From: Rhizophagus clarus
Taxonomy: Eukaryota; Glomeromycota; Glomeromycetes; Glomerales; Glomeraceae
Length of the DNA stretch: 64,000 bases
Assembly (NCBI GenBank): GCA_015698045.1
Contig: BLAL01000208.1
Span: 1,096,420-1,160,419 of the forward strand
Direction of reading: 5' to 3'
Positions 8,641 to 17,232 of the stretch are shown piece after piece. The notes under the pieces were generated by a model. That model had not been told where the DNA came from. It was given only the letters and a program-made list of their open reading frames with translations, and did no database searches. The position numbers and the translations under genes were made by a program. Within the stretch, counting starts at the first letter, position 1. Every line of letters begins with the position of its first letter.

Positions 8641-10479
8641 ATGTTATCAAGACTAGTTCGTCATTTACCAAATAGGCCAGATATCATAGAAGTTAAGTAT
8701 AGTGGCCGTTCGTTCTCTAGAGAAGGGATAGCAAATCTCGATCAAAAACTTAAAGCCCGATATCCAGGCAAACAGTTTCAAATCCTACTTCCTTATGAGA
8801 ACTGGAAGCCTGGTCAATGGACTACAAATGGAGAAGACACAAACCTTTTCTCTCTACTTGATCACTATGATGCGAGTCAATTGCCTGATAATATAGGTGA
8901 TCCAGAGCGATTTGATAACTTTATCATTTATATGAGAGATTCACCGGCAGTATCAGGTGGATGTGGCGATACAAATGATTGTCTTTATCAGTGCTTAAAA
9001 ATGGCTTATGGCTCTTATTCGAATATGCCTCAAAGTATTGAAAAGCCTGAGTCTTTAAAGAATATCTTGAAACTGGCACGAGATGATCCTATTCCAATTA
9101 TCTGTATTGAAAAAATAGAACGATTAGCTCGAAGTATTGCTATCAATGTTGTAGGTGATCATACCTATATCTCTAAGAGTCCAGCACAAAGAAGAATAAC
9201 CCTTACTCTCACTAATGGACACTATTCTCTCGTATCCAATCCATATAGAAAACATCTCAGCTTTGAATGTAAAAGGCCAAAAAAGTTTATAACTTATCAG
9301 GAGAATGAAGTAAATGATATAGTTCACATATATAATGGAAAGGCAATTAAGTCTATTACCGTCCAGCAATTTCAAAAACTTAAGTTTAGCAAAAACTACT
9401 CCTTCATTCTAGCTAAACGTCAAAAATCATTGGAAAAGGCATATATCAGAATTAATGCTGAATGAGATGCCTTTTTACAGGAGACGAAAAAGCTAGGCAT
9501 CCCAATTGATATATCATTACTTGATTGGAACATAAAGAAAACGGCTTTATGGCTATTCGAAAAATTAAGTGTAGGCATTCCTGCCAATGAACCTCTTGAC
9601 GCACTTAAAGCACAATGGATAAGTAAAGCAATGATGGGAGGGATTATCTGGGTACAAAATAACTGGAAAGGATATGGAAGAAGTTACGATAAAACAAGTC
9701 TTTATCCTAGTATTCAGCAATCAGCTTTAAACTTTCCTATCGGTAAAGGTAAGTTTCAGATTTTAAAAGACTTTACTAACCATCGAGGATATAGCCATTT
9801 TGGAATATTTCGTGCAAGTATTGAAAAAAAGGATACCCCGCTATTTTGATATAATTATCATAATGTATATACTCATATTGATCTTACACGTGCCAAAGCT
9901 CTTGGCCTCCAAGTTACATTAATTCAGGATGGAGTCTCTAATGCCCTTATTTATGAAAAAGAAACTCGAATTCGAGGTAGTGTAATCTTTGGAGAGTATG
10001 TAGATTTTCTCTTAAAAATTAAAAATCAAGGTGGTATCGCTAGCCAAGTAGCTAAAAGAATTCTAAATACACTATGGGGTACACTTTGCCAAAGAAAGAA
10101 AACATACAAGACTCTTACAACATCAAGTAAGTCTTTTGATTTTCCAGATAGTGAGGTATTAGACTCGATTGTACCAATAGGAGAAGAGCAGTGGAGATTC
10201 CAATTTACAAATCCAGGTAATCCCTTTAAAGGTGAATACCCAAGAATTGCCCCATTTCTTCTAGCACATGGTCGAAAGTTTATTTCTGAAATGGTACAAC
10301 CCTATGTGGATAAAGTCAGACGTATTCATACTGATGGGCTCATTCTAGAAGAAGACGTTAACTCTTTTCCTCTTATAGCCTGTGCTAAAGATGCATTTAA
10401 GACTCTAAAAGCTCTAAAATTTGAAAAAGAGGGAGAATGTATTGTAAAAAATGCCAACCAAGTGGTATGGACCGTATAA
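8641..10479 (+). CDS. Short B-family DNA polymerase, about 612 codons, with two in-frame TGA
   Basis: One frame runs from the ATG at 8641 to TAA at 10477, broken only by TGA at 9466 and 9847. Motif A is YDKTSLYPSI (about 9684), motif B AKRILNTLWGTLCQRK (about 10060), motif C RIHTDGL (about 10320). This is the arrangement of the organellar/viral protein-primed group. The N-terminal 270 residues hold GCGDTNDCLYQCL and later TNGHYSLV, which resembles an OTU- or papain-like Cys...His layout, but that is only a suggestion. The paralogue at 1-1443 has Arg in FRYN where this gene has TGA at 9847, so that site could be CGA decayed to TGA. Replicates the element if translated through. Helicase upstream and ATPase downstream fit a replication/packaging cassette. 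Confidence 0.8.
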
Positions 10480-10515
10480 TTAAATATTTTTTTCCTTAGA
10501 TGTAGAAGTATAAAG

Positions 10516-10950
10516 ATGGAACACGACGACTCATTCCCATTCACAAACAAGCATCCTAGTTTTATCGAGCCAGAAATGTATCTGGCCGAAATTATAAAAG
10601 CTTTAAAAGGTGTCATATTGGCAGGTTTACAAGATGGATATGGTAAAGAAAGTTATCTTATAAAGAATCACGTAAACTATATTAAGAAAATAGAATCTGC
10701 CAACAATCCAGAAGGCTATATTCGTTATACAGCTAAGAAATTGTTGCCAAATGAAGAATCATATTATGAGAAAATTGCAAAGATTCGAGCAAAGTATCCA
10801 TTTAATCCAGATCTTGCTTTTAGAATTATAAAGGTCTATGATTTATATAAACATATTCCTAAAGAAACTAAAGAAGCACCACCTAGACGTAAACTTACTG
10901 AAGATTAAGCTGAAGACGTTTTAGATGAACTTCTTGGTAATAAGCTATAA
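10516..10950 (+). CDS. Hypothetical protein with one in-frame TAA
   Basis: The ORF from 10516 reads to TAA at 10906 and then continues in frame through AEDVLDELLGNKL to a second TAA at 10948. The extension reads as natural protein sequence, so the first TAA is probably a mutated Gln codon (CAA). The protein is about 143 residues, helical, charged, without motifs I recognise. It starts 36 bases after the polymerase stop, in the same direction, and appears to belong to the same compact gene set. Confidence 0.55.
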
Positions 10951-10966
10951 ATTTATTATTAAAAAT

Positions 10967-11175
10967 TTTATGCAAAGGCTGATAACGAAATAACTTTATC
11001 ACTAGGTATTATTCATTTTTTGCATAAAAGGCTGATGACGAAGTAACTTTGTCACTAGGCATTATTCATTTTTTTGTGGAAAGGCTGATAACGAAGTAAC
11101 TTTGTCACTAGGCATTATTAAAAATTTTGTGCAAAAGCTGATGACGAAGTAACTTTGTCATTAGAGATTTTTCAT
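10967..11175. repeat. Four tandem copies of a 52-54 bp hairpin unit
   Basis: Units start with GCTGATRACGAARTAACTTT at 10978, 11031, 11083 and 11137, each flanked by an A/T-rich TTATTCATTTTT-type spacer. Within each unit GACGAAG and CTTTGTC pair around a TAA loop, and the outer bases (GGCTG / CTAGGC) extend the stem with a few mismatches. The array lies between two same-direction genes and could act as a terminator, processing signal or protein-binding array. The CTGATGA string invites a hammerhead ribozyme reading but the GAAA part is missing. Confidence 0.7.
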
Positions 11176-11231
11176 TTTTAGAAAAAAATCGTAATTGAAT
11201 ATAGCCTATACTAAAGTAACAATAAAAAAAG

Positions 11232-11816
11232 ATGAGTGCTAATAGATATACTACTAATCCATTGACTGGCAGAACAATTCGTGTTGGTGGTTCGACTTTC
11301 AATCAGCTAGTTTTAGAAGCATATGATTATCTTGATAGTGGATTGGTTCGAAGAGCAACTGCACCTTCACTTCCTTCTGTAAGGGAAAGCTATCTCAATG
11401 TAAGTACTGGACGTATGGTTCAATTTGGAACTAGAACGTATTATTATTTAATTCAAAGGGCTGGGTATGAAATAATAGAAGATTATTATCTCGTTCCTCC
11501 AAGATATGCAGAAATCGTGCAGTCTAATCCATCTTTATTATATATTCAAGATACTCAGGTAAGATTTGGATACCTTGAAACTGCACGTAATATAACTGTT
11601 CATCATGCTGAATGGGATCGGCGTAATCCAAGACATAGGCAAGAGGTTAAAGAAGCACGTCAATTTACTAGACAAAGAGAAAGAGAAGCACAACGAGAGG
11701 AACAATCAAGAAGGCTTGCCAAACTTAACATTGCCTTTTGCAGGGAGTGTCAAATGCCTGTAAACCTTAACGAATTACCTGAGAGCAGTTTATGTGAAGA
11801 CTGCAGTAAAGAATAA
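11232..11816 (+). CDS. Protein with two NPxTGR-like (2-cysteine-adaptor-like) motifs and a zinc ribbon, 194 aa
   Basis: Near the start TTNPLTGRTIRVGGSTFNQL and about 50 residues later YLNVSTGRMVQFGTRTYYYL are two versions of the NPxTGR-I-x-x-G motif seen in small domains of large DNA viruses (the 2-cysteine adaptor and related families); the Cys pair itself is absent here. The middle is a basic, Arg/Glu/Gln-rich helix (about 135-165). The C-terminus has CRECQMPV...LCEDC, a probable zinc ribbon. The function is unknown; a DNA- or capsid-associated role is a guess from the motif's distribution. All codons are intact. It starts after the hairpin array and lies in the same direction as the polymerase. 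Confidence 0.65.
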   Translation: MSANRYTTNPLTGRTIRVGGSTFNQLVLEAYDYLDSGLVRRATAPSLPSVRESYLNVSTGRMVQFGTRTYYYLIQRAGYEIIEDYYLVPPRYAEIVQSNPSLLYIQDTQVRFGYLETARNITVHHAEWDRRNPRHRQEVKEARQFTRQREREAQREEQSRRLAKLNIAFCRECQMPVNLNELPESSLCEDCSKE

Positions 11817-11873
11817 ATATAAAAAATAGGTAATTAAATAATTTCATTTTTTATGTAGATAATTCTGAAAAAA

Positions 11874-12434
11874 ATGGTTGAGCAAATTAGAAAATACTGC
11901 CCAGTTTGTGGACTTGTATTGGCCAAGCCAAGAAAAGGCCTATTTACTATCAAATTCAGACGAATTGTACAAAGATGTACCGATATAGACAGCTTACATG
12001 AAAATATATATAAGCTAATCAAAATATATAGATCGGTCTCTCCAGATGATGAACTTACTTTTATCTTTACTCGAGACTATGAGGAATAGTTAAATAGTAT
12101 TGAACCAGATGTTGAATCGATCAAAATTTGGCTACTCAAACGAATTAATGAGCTAGATAGGGATGTAGGAGAAAAAGCTTTATATCGATTTTTATTTGAT
12201 TTATATGTAGTAGAAGGGATAAATGAACCCTTTGCCGTATTTTATGGTATGTATTGTATTGTAATAGATAATCCCTTAAGCAAAAACTTTATTTCTCGTG
12301 CATTGAAGGCCTTTGGCATAGTAACAAAAATGTCAAGAATGGTAATAGATGGTAAGGAAAAAAGTACTATAACTATAATTGTGACTAGAGAAGAGTTACT
12401 TGAGCTTTTTAAAAAGAATGGAATAGACTATTAA
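11874..12434 (+). CDS. Hypothetical protein with N-terminal zinc-binding CPVCG, one in-frame TAG
   Basis: The frame is continuous from the ATG at 11874 to TAA at 12432 apart from TAG at 12087-12089, which sits in YEE-stop-LNS and would be Gln if CAG. A single CPVCG near the start suggests half a zinc ribbon. The C-terminal 90 residues (ALYRFLFDLYVVEG...RALKAFGIVTKMSRMVIDGK) are compatible with a winged-helix fold, as found at the end of D5-type helicases, but I cannot name the family. It follows the NPxTGR protein by 57 bases and overlaps the 3' end of the convergent ATPase gene by 26 bases. Confidence 0.6.
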
Positions 12435-13662
12435 TTCCCACTTGTAGGGTAGGCTTTTTCATTAAGCCATCATTGAATAGTTTTAGAAGTGCTTCAATAC
12501 CTTCTATTATTTTTTCGTCACTTAGAGGACGCTCATTCAAAAGTTCTCTATATCGATCAAAAGGTGTTACTGATACTGGGGAATTATTTCTAGTAACACA
12601 AACATTCTTAATTTGGGATAGGAATTTCTTATATTCATCTCCAAAAGTACGATCATTTATTCCATAAGCTTCTCTAAAAACATATCTAGCCCAAATATCT
12701 GAATTTTTTGCCTTCGATAAGGCGTCTGGTATTAAATAAAGTTTACGTTCCTTAGGAGAAGGAAAGTTTCGGGCAAATTCCTTTAACAAATTATTCTTTT
12801 TAGCTTCAGCTATTGCCTTCTGCCCATAAGAAGTAAATCGACATCTTAGATCGATCTTAGATGAATCTGTGATGATTCTAGAATCATTCTTGGATGATCT
12901 TAGATCAATCTTAGATGAACACGTGATCATTTTAGAAGCGTTATTCAAGGACGATTCCATAAAAGTTCTAAGACTAGTATCCCATCGAACTCTGATTGCT
13001 AAAGGGTCAGTTTTAGGGCGTCTTAAGTCAAATACTATGAATTCCCTACCTAAGGTTAGTTCATCAATGATTGGGGCAAGAGAATCAGATTCATTAGTAT
13101 ATTGTCTAATGATACGCTTTGTATCACTTAAACTACTATGCCCACCATGTAGAGAAATATAATTCACATTTTCTCGAATTGCTTTTGGGATAGCAAAGAA
13201 TCTTTGGGCTACATAAATAGCCGAAATATTTCTATGTCGTCCATGGGTAAAGTATCCAGTTATTTTTTCTTGGATGTTTTTAGGGGCATCCATTAAATCC
13301 TCAAATATAACTATAGTAGCAATTTTGGGGTCAAAGTCTTCTACATCTGGCATTTGGTGATATGAAATCGCTCTAAAAGTAACGTCTTCATTATCATCAA
13401 AGAAATCCTTTACTATTTGCCATTTAGGTTTGTCTAAATACCTACAAATAAGAACTATTTCATCACAAAGAATATATCGATTTCCATCCTCTTTAGCTTT
13501 TGCATCTCTCATTAGTAAATTAAAAAGCATAGTAGTCTTTCCAGAATCTACGCTACCAGCTACAGCAAGACGAAAATTCCATACTGGAGCATATTCATTT
13601 CCTTGCCTAGTATTACCGGTATACTCATCCAAATTATACACATATAAGTCCATTTTAAGCAA
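12409..13662 (-). CDS. A32/FtsK-HerA-like packaging ATPase, 417 aa, intact
   Basis: FRLAVAGSVDSGKTTML (residues 30-46) is a Walker A motif and ATIVIFEDLMDAP (about 115-127) a Walker B with Glu-Asp. Both are followed by RHRNISAIYVAQRFF, the sensor segment typical of genome-packaging ATPases such as poxvirus A32 and its relatives in Polintons and other double-stranded DNA viruses. These proteins pump DNA into capsids. The C-terminal 190 residues are lineage-specific and include an internal duplication (DSSKIDLR repeated, about 12,845-12,925). No in-frame stop and only TGG for Trp. It is divergent from the coiled-coil gene with only 31 bases between starts. M1 or M4 could be the start. Confidence 0.85.
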   Translation of the reverse strand: MLKMDLYVYNLDEYTGNTRQGNEYAPVWNFRLAVAGSVDSGKTTMLFNLLMRDAKAKEDGNRYILCDEIVLICRYLDKPKWQIVKDFFDDNEDVTFRAISYHQMPDVEDFDPKIATIVIFEDLMDAPKNIQEKITGYFTHGRHRNISAIYVAQRFFAIPKAIRENVNYISLHGGHSSLSDTKRIIRQYTNESDSLAPIIDELTLGREFIVFDLRRPKTDPLAIRVRWDTSLRTFMESSLNNASKMITCSSKIDLRSSKNDSRIITDSSKIDLRCRFTSYGQKAIAEAKKNNLLKEFARNFPSPKERKLYLIPDALSKAKNSDIWARYVFREAYGINDRTFGDEYKKFLSQIKNVCVTRNNSPVSVTPFDRYRELLNERPLSDEKIIEGIEALLKLFNDGLMKKPTLQVGINSLFHSF

Positions 13663-13693
13663 TTAGTAGTATATAGTATATAGTATATTCAAA
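13663..13693. promoter_or_regulatory. 31-bp divergent promoter between the ATPase and coiled-coil genes
   Basis: The whole interval between the two ATG codons is 31 bases and consists of three near-identical TAGTATA units in a nearly palindromic AT string. It must contain both start regions if both genes are transcribed separately. Such tight packing is usual in viruses and unusual for nuclear fungal genes. Confidence 0.5.
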
Positions 13694-14344
13694 ATGGCAT
13701 ATGTTCCCACTGATCCTACAGGACCCCCTTCAGCACATTTAGTAGCAATGGATATTAATCAGCTAATTAATGCGCTTAAGAATAATGCAGATGCCCTGCT
13801 GGTAAATGGTCGAATGACTATTACACCAAATCTTATAAATATTAATCACGAAATTAAGCACATTATTGGATTGATTATAGCTCATGGTATACAGGTTGAA
13901 GAAAGAGCAAGACAAACTAGGGAAGAGCTTGATACTTCGACTGGCTTATTAAAGTATTTGCAAGAAGTGACCAATGCTAGAGAACGTGAGATTCATGGTA
14001 TTAGACAACGTCTTATTGCATGTCAAAATGAGAGAAACAGATTGCAAAATGAGAGAAATCATTTAGTAAATGCAAATCGTGATCAAGCTAATCAATTACA
14101 AGATCAGCAAGTACGGCAAAGAAGAATTAGGGATACTTTGCAACAAAGAAATAATAGATTAATACACCAACTTGCAATAGAACGACTTACATCTAGAAAC
14201 TTGGGACGAATTCGTGATAGAATGCAAGCACAATTGGCTGCTCTTAGAATTCAAGCGCAGTGGTTTCGAATTAGACAAGCAAATCCCATAGTCAACAATC
14301 CTCCTCCAGATAATCCCCCAGTAATATGGCTACCATTGCAATAG
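13694..14344 (+). CDS. Coiled-coil protein preceding Gag, 216 aa
   Basis: After an N-terminal 70 residues (MAYVPTDPTGPPSAHLVAMD...) the protein is a long coiled coil from about residue 70 to 190, rich in Arg, Gln, Asn and Glu (ARERE..RQRLIACQNERNRLQNERN). It ends with a Pro-rich tail (NPPPDNPPVIWLPLQ). No catalytic motif. The stop overlaps the start of the Gag gene by 19 bases (ATGGCTACCATTGCAATAG), so translation may be coupled or the transcript shared. A scaffolding or Gag-partner role is plausible from the position only. Confidence 0.7.
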   Translation: MAYVPTDPTGPPSAHLVAMDINQLINALKNNADALLVNGRMTITPNLININHEIKHIIGLIIAHGIQVEERARQTREELDTSTGLLKYLQEVTNAREREIHGIRQRLIACQNERNRLQNERNHLVNANRDQANQLQDQQVRQRRIRDTLQQRNNRLIHQLAIERLTSRNLGRIRDRMQAQLAALRIQAQWFRIRQANPIVNNPPPDNPPVIWLPLQ

Positions 14345-15783
14345 GAATGCCAGTTTTTGCTGGAAATGATGATGATGATCTTAAGAGATTTTTTGAGTTA
14401 TATAAGGGCTATATTCATAGTATTGGAATTGATCCATCGGCTGATGGTGGTCCTCCAGCAGGTTGGGAGAAAGCTATGGGTATACTTCGTGCTTGCTTAA
14501 CTGGTCCAGCTGCCAGATGGTATGATAGTAATATTTTAGGAAAGAGAGTTAAGCTTAGAAATATTCTTCTTCGTCTTGCACATGGTGATGAGCCAGCATT
14601 TAAGGCTTTGGCTAGTAATAATGCTGCTAATTGTCCAGTAAATACATGGGTTAACCCTTCTGGTGCAAGAAATATTATGGCACCTGGTGGTGCAGGTGCT
14701 AATGTTCTAGTTACTAATGTCTGGCCTGATTATGCCATAGAAGGGAATAGAGATATTTGGCTAAATCGTGCTGGTATGGAATTTACTAATGACCCTCTTA
14801 ATCACAATGTTCTTGGTGGTGGTGGTGGTGGTGCTGAAGCTGGTGTAGCAATTGCTGGTGGAGTAGGTGTCGGTCATGCATATGTAATCCCAGCCCGTCC
14901 CTGTCATGTTCTAATTAAAATGCGTAATGAATTTCCTATACAGCAGAATGCCAGACGTCAGTTAAGGTTTGGTAACCTTTTTCAGGAAAATATGCCTGTT
15001 AGAGATTTCTATGATAAAGTTAGAAGAAGTGCTGAACTATTAGGTTATGGTAATGATGTTTTAGTTAATCAGTTTCTAAGAGGTCTAAATGATGATTGTG
15101 CTATTGAGGCTGAAAGAATTGGTGCTGAACGAGATATAGAGGAATTAGTAGGTCTTCTTGAACGAGTTGAAAAAAGAAAGTCTGAATTATGTCTTGGTAG
15201 AGAAAGATGAGAAAATATACAGTATCAGAGGGATAGACAAATTATTCCAGAGCAATTACCACCAGTTAGTCAGGAACCAGTGATTTTAAAACCTGTACAA
15301 AATCATGCAGTTACCCAAGGAGAAATGAGTCGATTATTGCAACAACAGGCTGAAGGTTTTCAATCCTAGATTCGCCAATTACAGGAGAGTCTTAAGGCTC
15401 GAGATGTAAAGCCAGTTTATAGACCTAAACCTAACCCTAAGCCTCAGTATCAGGATGATTGGGATGATATTCCTGATGAAGCTTTTAATCCGCCTGATGA
15501 AGATGAGGTTGATAATAGGCATTTACAACAGTTGTTTGATGCTGTACCAGGTGGACCTGCTCCTAGAAATACATTAGCACAAAGATTAGCTGGTAAGATT
15601 GCTAAAAGAATCGCAAAAGCTAGAGAAAGACGTGAAGATGCAGAGTTAAATAGGGCAATGCGTGAACTTTTCTTGGATGATCATGATGATCCTATGGATA
15701 CTTCCAATGCTATTCGAGGTGTACCTATAGAACTTGTTCAAGGTGAGAATGGAGAAATTATGCTTGTCCAAAAAAAAAGATAG
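14326..15783 (+). CDS. Retrotransposon-type Gag protein, about 485 codons, with one in-frame TGA and one TAG
   Basis: The N-terminal half contains GMPVFAGNDDDDLKRFFELYKGYI and LTGPAARWYDSNILG, then MRNEFPIQQNARRQLRF...NMPVRDFYDKVRRSAELLG...LVNQFLRGLN, the order of the Ty3-type Gag capsid (retrotrans_gag) domain. A Gly-rich loop of six Gly codons lies at about 14,815-14,832. After capsid, TGA at 15208 and TAG at 15367 interrupt a frame that otherwise continues naturally (FQS-stop-IRQLQESL, where CAG for Gln fits) to TAG at 15781. The tail is acidic (DDWDDIPDEA) and then basic (RLAGKIAKRIAKARERRE). No CCHC knuckle. Ty3-type Gags form particles around nucleic acid. It lies beside a packaging ATPase rather than a reverse transcriptase. 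Confidence 0.75.
15770..15778 (+). promoter_or_regulatory. Candidate -1 frameshift slippery site (A AAA AAA) between Gag and protease
   Basis: The Gag frame reads CAA AAA AAA AGA TAG. A slip of one base backward on the A9 run continues as AAG ATA GTT TCA AAT AAA GGT into the protease frame, which is open across the junction. The position, just before the Gag stop, is that of retroviral Gag-Pro frameshift sites. A homopolymer indel is the alternative. Confidence 0.5.
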
Positions 15784-16487
15784 TTTCAAATAAAGGTAAA
15801 CTACCAGCAACTAAATCATTATCAGCATCTAAATCGACACCTAAATTGGCATCTAATTCGACTAAGATGGTAAAACTTCCTGCTATTAAGCCACAAATAA
15901 ACTTTACTAAAACGGAGCTCTTAAATCTTCTAAAACTTGCTGATATCAGAAAGATTATTCAGGAAATCGTCTATAAAATATTAGAAAACTATAAAAGCGC
16001 TCCTCAAGAACAACCAGAAGTACAAGAGGAATATTCGGACCCAGTAGCTATGGATATTGATGTTGCTCGGTTGGAAAATTCTAAGGATCTTTTGGCTATA
16101 AATGGAAATATAAATGGGATAGATATTCAGTGTTTAGCCGATTCCTGTGCTAATGTCTCTTTTATCCAAGAAGAAGCATGTCACGAACTAAAACTAAAAG
16201 CTGATAAATCTATAAAGCATAGTATTACTGGTGCATCAGGAGATAGTGAGACGCTTGGTATAGTAAAAAATGTATCGATAGAGCTTTCACCACTACAGAG
16301 TGGTAGTTGTATCATTAAAGAAGATCTTGTAGTCCTGAAAGGATATAAGCATAGAGAGATTGGTTTGAGCCGAGCATGCCTTAGAAGGTATAATTATGAT
16401 ATTCATGAATCTCGAAAGCATATCGCCCTTACCTGCAATAATAAAGACTATTTTGTTCCCATAATTCCAGATGCAAATAGGACATAA
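15783..16487 (+). CDS. Retropepsin-like domain with a DSC instead of DTG/DSG active site
   Basis: The frame is open from the A9 junction to TAA at 16485. There is a Ser/Lys-rich linker, then from about 16,085 LLAINGNINGIDIQCLADSCANVSFI, HSITGASGDSETLGIVKNVSIELSP and later YKHREIGLSRACLRRYNYDI. This is the retropepsin order (substrate-cleft strand, catalytic loop, flap, second hydrophobic-G segment). The catalytic loop reads D-S-C-A where active enzymes have D-T/S-G-A. The Asp is kept but the Gly is replaced by Cys, so activity is doubtful. No ATG suits the start except internal ones, which supports production as a Gag fusion by frameshifting. A TTG at 15846 could be an alternative start but is not needed. 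Confidence 0.7.
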   Translation, partial: VSNKGKLPATKSLSASKSTPKLASNSTKMVKLPAIKPQINFTKTELLNLLKLADIRKIIQEIVYKILENYKSAPQEQPEVQEEYSDPVAMDIDVARLENSKDLLAINGNINGIDIQCLADSCANVSFIQEEACHELKLKADKSIKHSITGASGDSETLGIVKNVSIELSPLQSGSCIIKEDLVVLKGYKHREIGLSRACLRRYNYDIHESRKHIALTCNNKDYFVPIIPDANRT

Positions 16488-16533
16488 AAAAAAAATATAA
16501 AATTAGATCCATTCAATGGATTCTAGATAAGAT

Positions 16534-17139
16534 TCATTCGGCATCAAAATCACTTGAATCATCACTTAGTTCTTCATCAGAATCGCTTGGTTCATTCGGA
16601 CCTGATTGTCAGTTTGCAGGATCGTCTGGATCTTCATTTCCCCAGTAATCTGAATACCAAACTGGATCTTCTGGTTCACCGAATGTTGGGATTTCATAAG
16701 GATCCAACCCATCAGCTAATATTCTGATATTATAAAATATATGATCCTTTTCTGTATTTTTATATGCAAATCCACCTTGTAACATAATTTTTTCTATCTC
16801 TATCTGATACGCAAAAGCTACCCTTTTTTTATCGGCCAAATCCATAAATTTTTTATATAGAGAATCTTTAAGAGCTTTATTCGTACCTAAATATTTTTTA
16901 AAAGCATGTTCTAATTCTTCATCACTATTCTTATAATCTTCTATAGCTTTCCAGTAGTCTTCTTCGGCAAGCTGGTTAAGTTGATACATGATGACACGAG
17001 CAATTTCATGTATCTGAAATATATCTGTTCTCTTGAAAGTAGCATTAACATTATGGCCAGTTTCCTTGATTGGAGTATTTAGCCAGTTTTCTACCCACTC
17101 TGGGAATACATCTAAGAATTTAGCAATGTTTGTATACAT
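16534..17139 (-). CDS. Hypothetical acidic protein, about 200 codons, one internal TGA
   Basis: From the ATG at 17137-17139 the frame reads MYTNIAKFLDVFPEWVENWLN..., is helical in the middle (AEEDYWKAIEDYKNSDEELEHAF), then meets TGA at 16609 and continues through SDSDEELSDDSSDFDAE to TGA at 16534. The acidic Ser/Asp tail looks coding, so the first TGA is likely an in-frame interruption and the second the real stop. If UGA were always sense here, the frame would run on into the protease gene on the other strand, which argues against a simple full reassignment. No family recognised. It converges on the protease gene. Confidence 0.5.
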
Positions 17140-17232
17140 CTTTTAGTATATAATGGATGTGTTCAATTTCGAATATTTATTATACCCCTATCTTTAATTA
17201 CGATTTTTGGGGGTATTTCGAAAAAAAATATC

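Noticed and set aside
11031-11065. Hammerhead ribozyme in the hairpin array
   Set aside because: CTGATGA is present, but the stem is not followed by GAAA and no matching cleavage-site stem is seen; only the simple hairpin is supported.
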